From NCBI GenBank assembly GCA_021234155.1, contig JAJEKV010000067.1:4395279-4459278 (forward strand): a DNA stretch of 64,000 nt, read 5' to 3'. Origin of the DNA: Isoetes taiwanensis. Taxonomy: Eukaryota; Streptophyta; Lycopodiopsida; Isoetales; Isoetaceae. Below, piece by piece: positions 1 through 9,805 of this stretch (positions are counted from its first letter, which is position 1; every line of letters starts with the position of its first letter). The notes beneath the pieces were generated by a model. The model had not been told where the DNA came from. It searched no databases and was given only the letters and a program-made list of their open reading frames with translations. The position numbers were made by a program, and so were the translations under genes.

Positions 1-666
1 CAGCAACCCTCCAAGCGATCTCATAACTCAGCTAAATCCACCTCTACTTTTCCTAAAGAGTAAATATGGGTCATTTTTTACACCAAGAAACACACAAGTT
101 AGACGTAAGTCTAAGTGAGTACATATGCCTTGTATCAAAGTAAGAGACATCACACTTTATAAAATGTAAAGTATGCAATATCCATTCGTGTAGTGCCCAT
201 ACAAAGCACAAGAGCCTCCTGGTTAGTCTTTTGAAGCTCCACTCAAAGACGGAAATCAATGACACAATTCACACTTTCATCTAGTAACACTTCGACTGGG
301 ATGTCCATTCTGACTTAGAAGGAAACACTCCACAACTAGCCTAAGACAATTATCAGGGCACAAAAATGTCAGTTTCATTTATAGATGTTGATTCTAACAT
401 CAATTGGAAACAATCCACAACTAATGTTTAAAACAGATATTAAGAATATATGTTAGTTTTTATTTAAAATAGCTATGCAGCAACATGAGTTTACATGTCC
501 AATGTTAAACTACAAATAAAAGCATGTTTCACAGTGGTTGAAGATGCCTATGGATGTAGTTTACGTCGCACTTATAGAATTAAACATCACATGGAAGAAA
601 ATATCATGCAGAATTGTTTGGCATCTGATTCACATGTCTGGAGCTATTATACAAACAATTAAAATG

Positions 667-1345
667 TCAATCTTCAACTTGTTGAGGTATTATATCAGCT
701 AACTTTTCGAGCTCATGTATCATTAAGGTGAATTCATGATTATCTGCATAAACCTTATTAATGCTGGTGACTTGCCATAGTAACAAATGAATTACTTGCA
801 GAATGCCCATTGGACTATGTTGTAGAATAGTCCAGGTGCATATAATCTCCTTGGATCTGTGTACAATCTTGATTCTAAAGTGCATGTATCTCTCATCACT
901 TAAAGACTACCAGACAAGGAAGGAAGACTGTTCAGTGAGACAAATACAAAGTTATCTTTCAGCATAAATAATCCATTTATGAGACACAAAAAAGCAACTT
1001 ACCAAAACATTCTTTGAAAGTGTCTCCTAATGGTGGTGTTGTTTGTGGCAAAGAATCGTCCTTCAAACACAATTTAAGAATCAGATTAGCTTTCCTTTAA
1101 TAAAAAGGATAAGAGATGCATCATCTATTCATAACATCATACTTGTAAAATGACTGAATGAACTATGTCAGCATATTATAATGCAAGGTTGAAAGACACA
1201 CAACGTACAAGAGCAATGGCATAACATTTTACTCGTCCATTTGAAATATTGCCAAGCAGAAATGAAAATGTTATGGCCAACACAGCCATCAGGATTGCAA
1301 ATCTAGCACCAAGTGAATGGCCCATAAATGTGACGGTATAAAGAG
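667..1345 (-). pseudogene. Class-3 / DAG-lipase-like alpha/beta hydrolase, C-terminal exons (left copy)
   Basis: Read on the minus strand, about 1,345-1,144 encodes YTVTFMGHSLGARFAILM, which contains the lipase nucleophile elbow G-H-S-L-G. It is followed by RVKCYAIALVRCVSFNLAL and, after a one-base frame change, YADIVHSVILQ, ending at a GT donor. The next exon (1,060-1,003) encodes DDSLPQTTPPLGDTFKECF, also ending at a GT donor. A third (about 896-798) encodes RDTCTLESRL then DPRRLYAPG. The last (to 667) ends IHELEKLADIIPQQVED and a stop. The order and the motifs RVKCYAIAP-R-C-S-NLA, DD-LPRT and DPRRLYAPG are typical of plant class-3 lipases related to sn1-specific diacylglycerol lipases, which hydrolyse acylglycerols at membranes. 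N-terminal exons were not found. The expected Pro after CYAIA reads Leu-Val, and the frame break argues for a decayed fragment, though consensus error is possible. Confidence 0.72.
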
Positions 1346-1399
1346 GATATATAATGGTCAATTCCCTCAAAGTTTAAACTTCTTTGTTTAAGAACCAAC

Positions 1400-2935
1400 A
1401 TGCAGCTTTAAACAGTTAATGATGAACATAACCATCTCCAAGTTTATGCTTTCCTAACTTATTATCCCATAATGTCATAGTTTGTCTCTCTCCACAAATG
1501 TAAACCATGTATGGCTAAGACAATCTCTTTGTTATTATGGTCTAAATAGATAAGATATGGTGGCACCATTTCTTTCTTCTCAGAATTTACAACTTTTTCC
1601 ACAACATTTTCTAAATCGATTTAAGATCCTCTATTAAATGCATGGTTGCATGCCATTATCAATCAGCAGCATGCAACTTAGAAACATTTGAGCTAAAAAA
1701 TAAGCCTAAAAAATAATCTAAAGCTATTAAACTATTATAAGCAGAGATTTCCATAATGGAAAACAAATAAAAATTTACCTTCATATATGAATATGATCTA
1801 AGATGACCATCAAATTTGATTTCTTGGGTCCATAAGCATTATATGGATATAAAAATGTTCACAATTATCAAGGATGAGGATTGACTTGTGGTTTTCTTCA
1901 GATTCCTTTTTGATCTATGGAATAATTTATCCGCAAGAAGTTTTTTTTTCGTATATCCTCTTCACCCGTAATTTTAGGTGGAAATCATTGACTCTTGGTT
2001 GCAAGAATTCATTGGCTGTAAGAACGTTTCTGCTACTGGTACATTTTTTATGAGCTGGTCTAGACTAGTCTTTTTACAAACTAGCTAGTTTTTGTCCCAC
2101 TTCCAATGAGCAGCCAAAGTGGAGGACATGTATAAGCTTTTAAGTTCTACCACGTCGGGGATCATCATTGTATACCTCTAGTAACCAACTTCCAAATATA
2201 AGGCATTGTACCTCTCATTTTTGCGACAGCATACTATTTACATAAGAAAGGGGAGAAAGTTAATTGGTCGAGTTTTTGGGAACAGCATAAGATGGAAAAG
2301 CATCAAAAAGCCTTGTAGCAAACAGGAGCTGGAAATAAAGCTAATTGTTCAAGAAATGTAAACAGCCAGGGTCATCACCACCTGCTGGAGATGGAAGTAA
2401 AAATGAAAGTGAGGAGGACAAGAATTGTAAAGCTACCCCAACACCTACAAAAAATCTTCAACGAAATTGTTCCAGGGTCCATGTATCGGAAGACAAACAG
2501 AACAGAGAAGCAGAGGTGATGTGAAGCCAATATGCAGAAAGAAAGCAAAGATTTCTACTTGTTTAGGTATTTCCAAACAAGTGGAAGAAAGTGAAATTGC
2601 TTCTAAATCAGGTTACTAGGTTGATTGAACAGGAGTGAGTGTGTTCTGTATTTGTTGTCATGTGCTATGTTAATGTGTGGTGTGCCAGTGGTATGGTGAT
2701 AAAATGAGAGTTAGCAAGCTATGCAATAGCCAATATTGTAGTTTTAATGTTTTAGGTGGTATGTGGTTGGTAGGATATGATGTTGCATAGTGTAATTATT
2801 GTGAGATGATTCTTCTTATCATAATGTGGAGAGATGCAGCAATGAGAACGCGTGGTGTGAAGATGCAACATAGTTTGTGTGTTGGTCTAATTGGTTGGAA
2901 TATATTACAAACTAATGTGATGGATTGACACGTTT
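1400..2935. other. Non-coding AT-rich stretch upstream of the lipase fragment
   Basis: No convincing coding region was found on either strand. On the minus strand a lipase gene would have its upstream exons here, but I could not match any of them. The stretch contains patches (about 1,870-1,990 and 2,360-2,560) where the two duplicate copies disagree at CTG/CAG sites. The equivalent right-copy stretch is 43,506-45,042. Confidence 0.5.
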
Positions 2936-3190
2936 GTGCTATGTGAAGGTGAATATGATGTTAATATCACAAATATAGTGGCAATTTATGATGTCAAATA
3001 TGATGACTTGTTTTACGAGACAGATAGGATGGCAAGTATGATGTCAAATATGGTGTGTTGTAGCAAGGTTGGTATAATGAAAAACGTGATGGCAAATATG
3101 ATGTGTGGTGTTGTGTTGTGTACTGATATGTGTTGTTGTTGTATGATGGAAAATGTGATGTATATCGAGTTGTGTTATGATACAACTCAC
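2936..3190. repeat. Degenerate ATG/TG-rich simple repeat tract
   Basis: The tract is built from imperfect repeats around the words ATGGCAAGTATGATG and TCAAATATGATG, interspersed with GTTGTG runs. It is open in several frames because it is low complexity, so the apparent ORFs on both strands are not taken as genes. The same tract occurs at 45,043-45,300. Confidence 0.5.
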
Positions 3191-3214
3191 TAACAAATGT
3201 CTCCTTGATTGCAG

Positions 3215-3415
3215 ACTTTCACAACTTATTAAATACATGGCATCAGTCTACAGAACAGGCATTAACGGCTGCTAAAGCCAAACTTCAGTATGGAGAAGAG
3301 AATCAGCAAAAACTCAAAAGGAAAATTGAACTTCTTGAACTTGAAAAGGGAAAGATCAAGCTTGAAATGAAGGAAGATATAGATGTTATGAAGAAGCAAC
3401 CTGAAACTATAGCAG
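3215..3415 (+). pseudogene. Orphan coiled-coil exon (left copy)
   Basis: A 201-base open segment lies between a good splice acceptor (TTGATTGCAG) and a donor (GCAG/GTACA). It starts and ends in phase 1, so it is a symmetric exon. It encodes about 67 residues beginning FHNLLNTWHQSTEQALTA, followed by a strongly charged Lys/Glu/Leu-rich helix with a heptad-like pattern (LKRKIELLELEKGKIKLEM), typical of a coiled coil. I do not recognise the parent protein, and no neighbouring exon of the same gene is evident within several kb. It may be a captured exon or part of a gene with long introns. The sequence is identical in the right copy. Confidence 0.4.
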
Positions 3416-3954
3416 GTACATTAATAGGTTGAGGGAACCTTGGGGAATTAACAAGGATCTCAAAGCATTTCCAGAGAATGCTGAAGAACTCTTAGAAAAT
3501 CTAGAGTTAGTGTTGCTTGCACAAAATGTCACCAAAACACAAGATAATTGAAATCTTATGCATCTAAGGATGCCTTTTGCATACCATTTTCAATAAATGT
3601 GGCATGAAAGGGCTTGCCTTTGCCATCATTTTAGCACCTTACATAGTAAAATCACAAAATTATATAGGCTTGTTTAGGGTTGGAAAACTAAGAAAGGTGA
3701 AAACCCTTTCCCTAAAACTAGGAAGGGTTTCCAAACTCTAAAGCTCGAAAAAAGGTTTCCTCTTCAATTTGAAACCGGAAGGGTTTTCGATAAAAAGGAA
3801 ATCAAAGCAAATTTTTGGATCGATATGGTCTGCAAGTAAGTAATGAACAAATGGTTAATATTACTGTAAATTTATGCTTATTTTATAACCCGTAATCAAT
3901 CCCGAAATATACGGAGCGGCGCCGCTAGATTTTTTCTTCTCCTATTTTGTTTCT

Positions 3955-4090
3955 TTGCTCTTCTCGCCGGCATGCTCCTCTGTTTTCCTCTCCGAACATT
4001 TTCCTCTGTTTTCTCGCCGGCATGCTCCTGTGTTTTCTTCTCCTAACATTTTCTTTCTTTGCTCTTCTCGCCGGCATGGTCCTCTGTGTT
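3955..4090 (+). repeat. Threefold minisatellite around TTCTCGCCGGCATG (left copy)
   Basis: Three imperfect units of about 50 bases, each with the core TTCTCGCCGGCATG followed by a CTCCTGTGTTTTC-like pyrimidine tract. The same array is at 46,069-46,204. A second small duplication follows at 4,200-4,253, where GGCGGATTTATCCCATTCTG is present twice 27 bases apart. The tract creates open frames on both strands, which I treat as by-products. Confidence 0.6.
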
Positions 4091-4687
4091 CTTTGCAGAC
4101 AAATCCGGATGGGATGGATGTTAAACTCAGCAAGGGGTTTGATTTTCCGGAGTTTCAAAGGCTGCTGCATGTCGATTTGTTAGAGCAGAAGCGAGCACTG
4201 GCGGATTTATCCCATTCTGGTGCAATGGCGGATTTATCCCATTCTGGCAGGTTCAGGGAAAACCAAGGGTTGTGCTATAGCATCGAAGCCTCCATCGCCA
4301 TGACAAATGGCCATAGCCTCGCATCGAGCCTCCATCATCGATTTTACTGCTTTATTGAATGTCAATCTTCAAAAACTTGTAGCAAATGGTCGAAAAGCAT
4401 GATTTAGAAGATCGGGCCGCTTTTCTTTGGCGAAGCTTCGGCTATGGCTTCGATCAAAAGGCCCTAAACTTCCGGATCTTTGTTTTCCGAGATGATCGGG
4501 GGTAACGAGGGTTTTCTCAAAACAAATAAAGAATGAGGGCCTGATATTTGTTTTACCAAGCTTTTTGGCTACACAGAGCTCATTGATCAAGGATTAAAGG
4601 CATTTTACAAAGGATTTCCATCGTAGCCGCCATATAGCCGTAGCGCGCTTTCTCACTTTGTCTTGTTAGTAATATTAACCATTTTTT

Positions 4688-4845
4688 CATTACGTACTAG
4701 GGAAACTACTTATCTCGAAAATTCTCTCGGGAATATTCCCTCGCCCGGTTCTCGGCTAGCTGCTTTCGCCGCTGGGCGCCATTGTCAAGGGGGCCTTCGA
4801 AATTCCCTCGAAATTTTCGAACCGTAGTTTCCCTAGTACGTAATG
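4688..4845. mobile_element. TIR foldback element / MITE, copy 1 (left duplicate)
   Basis: The ends are perfect 22-bp inverted repeats: CATTACGTACTAGGGAAACT at 4,688 and its complement ending at 4,845. Inside lie further inward-facing similar tracts (GGGAATATTCCCTCG, AAATTCCCTCG). There is no coding capacity. At about 158 bp it fits a miniature inverted-repeat element. A diverged relative lies at 5,356-5,525. The central GC-rich part differs from the right copy (46,809-46,979, 171 bp), mostly at GC-rich CTG/CAG sites. Confidence 0.75.
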
Positions 4846-5355
4846 AATACATGGTTCAAATTAAACCTATATTCCGTTGATATTATAAAGCAAAAACTTG
4901 CTCGGGGTTTGGTGGAGCGGCGCCGCTTCCAATCAAGTGGCATAACTTCCTGCAAGAGTCGTAGCTGCTAACAACAAGGTCCAAGCCAACTATCGTCTTG
5001 CATGCCCTGTTCTGCTGATTTTTCTGATTTCTCTTGGAGCCAGATTAATGTTGCGCCCCGTTTTCTATGGTTTCTGGGTCGGATCAAAACTTTTATGTTT
5101 CCAGAGAAGCCGATCAAAAACTTTGTGTTTCCAGAGAAGTCTTCATGATGGAATTAGACCAATCTGCATGGCAAAATTTGTTTTTGGTACAAATGGTTTT
5201 CAGCAGCTCTCCGTGTGGAATCAAGCTTTGATGATGGCCTCAGCGCAGCTCTTGAAGATTTGGATGAAGATTTGGTTGCATTGTCTTGACTTGCCATAGA
5301 AACAGAGCACAGAAAAATGGCGAGAAGTAGGGCGTGGAAATTTGAACCATGTGTT

Positions 5356-5525
5356 CATTACGTCCGGGAAAGTACAGGTCTCAAAATATTCCCTCAAGAA
5401 TATCCCTCAACGGCTCTGGCAGACTCGGCGGCACTCAGCGGCGCTGTGTCTTCGCTGCTTGGGCGTGGCTTCGGGAAATTCCCGCGACGAATTTTCTCGA
5501 CCTTTAACTTTCCCTAGTACTTAAT
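5356..5525. mobile_element. TIR foldback element / MITE, copy 2 (left duplicate)
   Basis: A relative of the element at 4,688 with imperfect ends: ATTACGTCCGGGAAAGT on the left pairs with the complement of ACTTTCCCTAGTACTTAAT on the right. It shares the subterminal AATATTCCCTC and GGGAAATTCCC words and a GC-rich core with GGCAGACTCGGCGG. Short open frames across it are by-products. Confidence 0.7.
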
Positions 5526-6301
5526 CTTACAAATTACTTTATATCTTCTAGACCAGAAAGAATAATAGGGTCCTGATGCATCTTATTGTTTAAATTTAGT
5601 TTTTCCGGTTTGGTAGAAAACTTTTTCGATTTTATTTTAATACTGATTTCCTAAGGTTTCATAGATTTTAGCTGCCGGAAACATTTTAACGGTATCCAAA
5701 AATTGGGTCGTGGCTCTCATGTGATTTCCAAATTCTAGATTTGGGGTTGCCGTATCCATGCCGAGCCTTTAGCGGCCCTTCCTGCAGCTGTCGAGGCGGC
5801 ATGCATTTAGATTTCTAATCTAATTCTTTGTGTTTGATTAATTTGGTAATTTGGGTTTTTCTTCAAACGGGTAGATCCAGATTTGCATCGGTATGCATTT
5901 TAGCTTCATCAGATGCCGGATATCCCAAGGCAACTGCATGGATTTGGGCGTAGGGTTTCTCTGCTGTGAGAACTATCAGAAGGAGATATTTGTCTTTCTT
6001 ACTCGGTTATTCATCCAGCTAGGGAGGTTATTCTATTTGCATTTTTTATTTCTGAAGGTATGTCCCAGCATGAAGTTCTTTATAAGCATAAAATCGTGTT
6101 GATGCTACCATTTCTTCCTTCAGTTCATGGTTTAAACAGTGAGGCAAGCAAAGACATTATAGATAATGCATCTTCTGAGTTTATTGGTTTAAGCAGTTTA
6201 GTCCTTCTATTGTTTGTCGTTGTTCCATATGGCCTCTGTGTCTGTGGTCACAGAATAATCTTAAAATCATGGAAATCAAAATCGGATTATTTTGTGGACA
6301 G

Positions 6302-6422
6302 TGCCGTTGTTGAGCAACACCCTTTACCTTCTGCACAAGGCTTTAAACGCAAGTTATAAAGCTGAGGTCAACATAGCCAAGGGATTGAACATTGAATACT
6401 TGGAAAAGCCCACTTGGATTAC
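6302..6422 (+). repeat. Partial re-duplication of the PMEI 3' end (unit 1 of 2)
   Basis: About 121 bases, from GTGCCGTTGTTGAGCAACAC to CCCACTTGGATTAC, are repeated at 6,967-7,088 with only a few differences. Unit 2 is contiguous with the PMEI domain and unit 1 stands alone 0.67 kb upstream. The same pair occurs at 48,434-48,555 and 49,104-49,224. The frame in which both units are open (EQHPLPSAQGFKRKL) is probably not the native PMEI frame. Confidence 0.7.
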
Positions 6423-6590
6423 ATGATCACTACCTCTGCAATGCACCACTGAAGGATCTAAAACCATCAATGGTAGTGTCAAAGCAATAGAATACTATTT
6501 CTAAGGTGATGGGAATAAAAGCTGAAATTGCATTTCAACTAATTTTAGCTTTGGTTGGAATAACAACAATTTATGATAGTAATCCTGCTA

Positions 6591-7167
6591 TGCTAAGAGA
6601 CACAATTTCCACAACAGTGTCTCAGATTTCTAAGTAGCCAACCCAAGGAGGCAACCAGCTCATTAAATCCAATTGATTTGGCAGCTGCTATGGTGAGCAG
6701 TCTTCTGAATGAAACAAGAACATCTTTGGAAAGGTCAACTTGGGTTCTCATTTCTGGTGATTCAGATGACAATTCCGCAATGTCAAGTTGTGCAGAAATG
6801 CTTGAATATTCATCATACAGAATTTCCATGTGTCAACTCATGGATTTCTATAATTCTTCTTCAATAGAAGATGCACAACATTTTATCAGTGCAGCACTCA
6901 CATATCATACTGATTGCATACTCCGCGACGGCCAAGTCTTTAGCAAAAAAGCTGAAGGAGGAGGCAGTGCCGCTGTTGAGCAACACCCTTTACCTTCTGC
7001 GCAAGGCTTTAAACGCAAGTTAGAAAGCTGAGGTCAAGATAGCCAAGGGATTGAACATGGAATACTTGGAAAAGCCCACTTGGATTACTGAACAGAGTTT
7101 CAAGGCAAAAGAAGAAATATTTGTATGCTCTAGATATCTTCTAGAGTTTGATTTTGATGGCTATGTT
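6591..7167 (+). pseudogene. PMEI-domain (pectin methylesterase inhibitor / PME pro-region) pseudogene (left copy)
   Basis: PMEI domains are four-helix bundles with conserved Cys pairs that inhibit, or form the pro-region of, cell-wall pectin methylesterases. Here the first Cys motif C-x-x-T-x-F-P-x-x-C is visible as C-stop-E-TQFPQQC at 6,591-6,620, with a TAA inside it. It continues LNPIDLAAAMVSSLLNET, then SAMSSCAEMLEYSS, then SIEDAQHFISAALTYHTDC, which is the typical DAL-C-E and D-x-Q-x-x-(I/L)-S-A-A-L-T-x-x-x-T-C pattern. After the last Cys the likely C-terminal helix (AKSLAKKLKEEAVPLLNNTL) is in another frame, so at least one frameshift follows the nonsense codon. A hydrophobic stretch (GLSSLVLLLFVVV) encoded at about 6,180-6,230 could be the remains of a signal anchor. 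A partial copy of the 3' end lies at 6,302-6,422. Confidence 0.75.
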
Positions 7168-7199
7168 CAGATGAGGGTATGTCGAACCAGAAGTTCAAT

Positions 7200-9170
7200 C
7201 TCCTTATAAAAGGTGGTGTACCATTTGCTACGCTGAGAATATTATGTAGCATAGAATTTTGTTGGAGTTGGAATTGACTTATTTGACTGTTTCTCCTTGC
7301 AGTAGATGCTCAAAGTTGTGAAGATGCAACCTCAGGGTACTCTTTTATCTTAAAAAAAGGATCTATGTGGAGATTACACAATGCTTGCTTGATAGGCATA
7401 TATATGGTGCTTCTTTTGCAGAATTAGCAATGGGAGTTTTTAGGGGTAACATATGTTGTTGAACAGTAATGTTCATTTTCTTGGTGTTTTTACTATGGCT
7501 GATCTCTTATGTGCAGACATGATGGCTAAAACAACTAGACTCCACCTTTTGCCTGACCTTATGATCCAGATATTTGCCTGAAGCTATGAAGATCCAACAT
7601 CAAGATCTCATGCCGAAGGTGTGCAATCACTCATTTTTTTGCTTTAGTGATCTTTAATGCATTTAATTGTTTTAGTGTGATTTATAATCCATCATTGTGC
7701 TGATGCAGGTGGTGCACAATGTAAGTCTGCTTCATTGGTTGTAGAGATGGTCATCATATTCGAAAATCGAAGGTGCATCTTTTCTTTGATGGTCACTGTA
7801 ATAGATGTACCTTTAATAGGCTTCAGTAGAAAGAAGGTTGTACACATTGTCAGTGAAATATTTTTGCATCTAACTTTTGCACATACAGTGTACAGATTGT
7901 GGTAGCTAACTGTCTGTACATGCATTCTACCAATCCGAAGATGTACATACATAAGCATGGGTATGATGATCAGCAGTTCTATGCCCAGCATTTCCAATTG
8001 AGTTGAACACAACATACGTGATCTGCTAACAAATTGAGCCAGCAGTGAGCTTTTCACAAATCTTTGCAGAGGAGCTCCTCTACGTTAATACTTTGCGTGT
8101 GCCAATCCATCCCATATTGGAACAGGATTTTGCCTGCACGGGAATTTGGGTTTGTTGTATGCCTACCTCTCTACATTGTATGCAAATGTTCATCATAAAC
8201 ATGCATTTTCTTTTGCTCTTAGCCTAGCAATGTGTGTCAGGATGAGGCTCTGGCACTATGCCATCATCGTCAGGTTTTCTCTTAAGCATTTGAGATATGG
8301 GTCTGAATCCTTGCCGAATCATAGATTGAAGAAATGGTTGAAGCATGCCTATTTAGGGGCAAAGGGCTTCTGTAGTAGCAGATCACAACTATTGTCTAAT
8401 TCCATGATAATGGGTCATCCAACCATTGTCCTTACAAAATCAGCTTCATTGTATGATGATTCTTTGGGGCTTCCAAGTTCTTTTAATCTGATTTTCTATT
8501 TGATTTGATTTTAGCATTACTCACAGCAATAGTCTATGTAATTAACAATACTAAGTACTGTGTTCTTCTTGCAGATTTTACTTCCCAGGCAGCATTTCCT
8601 CCAGGCATGTGCCTAATTATAACCTCATCAAACTAGCAGCAATTTATGTCCCAAACGTGTTATCAAGGTATTGGCTTCGGGTCCAAATATTTATGCAACA
8701 CTATTATTTGTTTTTCTTATTTGCCTGCAGTATGGACTTTGTGGAAAGATTGGATTTATGAACAAAAATTTCAACATCATACAATCTTCCATTCCTCTTA
8801 AGGACAAAGTTATCTGTAACTTACGTGGAGAGCAGCCTTGCTTTTGTCTGTTGTTCATCACAAAGGACAAACACGTTCCATGGTTTATCTTAAAAACGAC
8901 AATGCATTATATAAATTCAATGAGTATATGCACTTTGCTCCAGTTTACTGTTCTCAGTTGAAACTTCTCCATCTTGTTGTTCTCAATTGAAACTTATTTG
9001 ATTTTTGCAACTTGCAGAATGATTGCAGCATCAACTTCTAAAGACTGTTCAGAAACAATCAAAAGATCAGAAGGACAGCCTCCTGAACAGGAATGCTACA
9101 TGAAACTGCTGGAGCATCATACTTAATATTGCTGAAGCTTTGTGGATTCAGTTTGCAGCCTATTATTTTG
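7200..9170 (+). other. Region with splice-like signals but no recognised protein (left copy)
   Basis: Downstream of the PMEI pseudogene there are repeated acceptor-like strings (CTCCTTGCAG, CTTTTGCAG, ATGTGCAG, CTGATGCAG, TTCTTGCAG) with short open segments between them, such as MMAKTTRLHLLPDL at about 7,519. This could be the rest of the same dead gene. No family could be assigned, and long open frames such as 8,146-8,508 have no recognisable domain. The equivalent right-copy region is 49,340-51,300. Confidence 0.3.
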
Positions 9171-9189
9171 TAAGTGCAAATGCCTGTGT

Positions 9190-9660
9190 CGGACCTTTAT
9201 AGTTGCAGTATATCATGTGTCTAGAGAACCTGTAGAGTCAAAGAAGATATGTTTAAGACCTCTATTTTGCTTGCAATTGTTCTTACTTTAATCATGATGT
9301 ATTGGATGTACCCGTATATTTGTAGCGCCATTGATTATTCTTGCTTTGTGCTGCAATTGCCTGTGTTGGACCCATATTTGCAGAATTTATAGTTGTAGCA
9401 TATCATATGTCTAGAGAACCTCTGGAGTGGAAGAAATATATTTGAGACCTCTATGAATTTATAGTTGCAGCATATCATGTGTTTAGAGAACCTGTGGAGT
9501 GGAAGAAGATATCTTCAAAATCTCTATTTTGCTTGCAATTCTTCTTATTTTAATCATGATGTTGTAAAAGCTTCATTGATTATTCTCAGTTTACTGCCTA
9601 TTCCTTTGTGCTGCAAATGCCCATGTTCGTCCCATATTTGCAGAATATCATCTCTAGATG
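9190..9660 (+). repeat. Three degenerate ~150-bp tandem repeats (left copy)
   Basis: Each unit contains TTTATAGTTGCAG, then CATATCATGTGTCTAGAG, then AACCTGTGGAGTGGAAGAAG, then CTCTATTTTGCTTGCAATT, with a trailing CTGCAATTGCCTGTGTTGG segment. Unit boundaries are roughly 9,195, 9,385 and 9,455, and the middle unit is shortened. The right copy (51,330-51,780) has lost about 20 bases in unit 1, so the array is unstable. Confidence 0.6.
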
Positions 9661-9690
9661 ACTATTTGTCTGTCAATTATTCGAGGCCAG

Positions 9691-9805
9691 CCAGATGTTA
9701 CAAATTCATCCAAATGCATTGTTAAGTTTGCAAGCACACCATGGTGCCAACCAGATGTTACAGATTCATCCACATGCATGGTCAAGTTTGCAAGCACACC
9801 ATCGT
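9691..9805 (+). repeat. Two tandem 57-bp units (left copy)
   Basis: CCAGATGTTACAAATTCATC through GTTTGCAAGCACACCA is repeated head to tail, with a few substitutions between units. The same pair is at 51,821-51,935. The region is open in two frames because of the repeat and is not treated as coding. Confidence 0.7.

Larger units (their letters stand above)
3915..4927. repeat. 1-kb segment bounded by a 14-bp GC palindrome (left copy)
   Basis: The string GGAGCGGCGCCGCT occurs at 3,913-3,926 and again at 4,914-4,927. Its core AGCGGCGCCGCT is a perfect palindrome. The enclosed segment is unlike its surroundings. It starts with a pyrimidine-rich threefold repeat, contains a short open frame (about 4,100-4,280, with a doubled ADLSHSG unit), and includes a TIR element at 4,688-4,845. 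The direct 14-bp repeats resemble a target-site duplication, although the palindromic sequence could also be an internal signal. I do not recognise a known element. Confidence 0.45.

Noticed and set aside
2936-3193. Met/Cys-rich 85-residue open frame as a secreted or metal-binding small protein
   Set aside because: It is a low-complexity ATG/TGT repeat with open frames on the other strand too, and it is interrupted differently in the right copy.
3925-4407. Overlapping plus and minus open frames in the pyrimidine-rich block
   Set aside because: They arise from the threefold minisatellite. The Cys/Ser/Phe-rich translation has no domain, and the frame differs between duplicates after the repeat.
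4280-4640. Repeat-induced point mutation (RIP-like) as the cause of CTG/CAG differences
   Set aside because: RIP and cytosine deamination give C-to-T transitions. The changes seen are mainly loss of the middle base, T/A-to-C/G swaps and small indels.
9190-9805. Direct repeats as a CRISPR-like array
   Set aside because: Units are long, degenerate and head-to-tail without unique spacers, and this is a plant nuclear genome.
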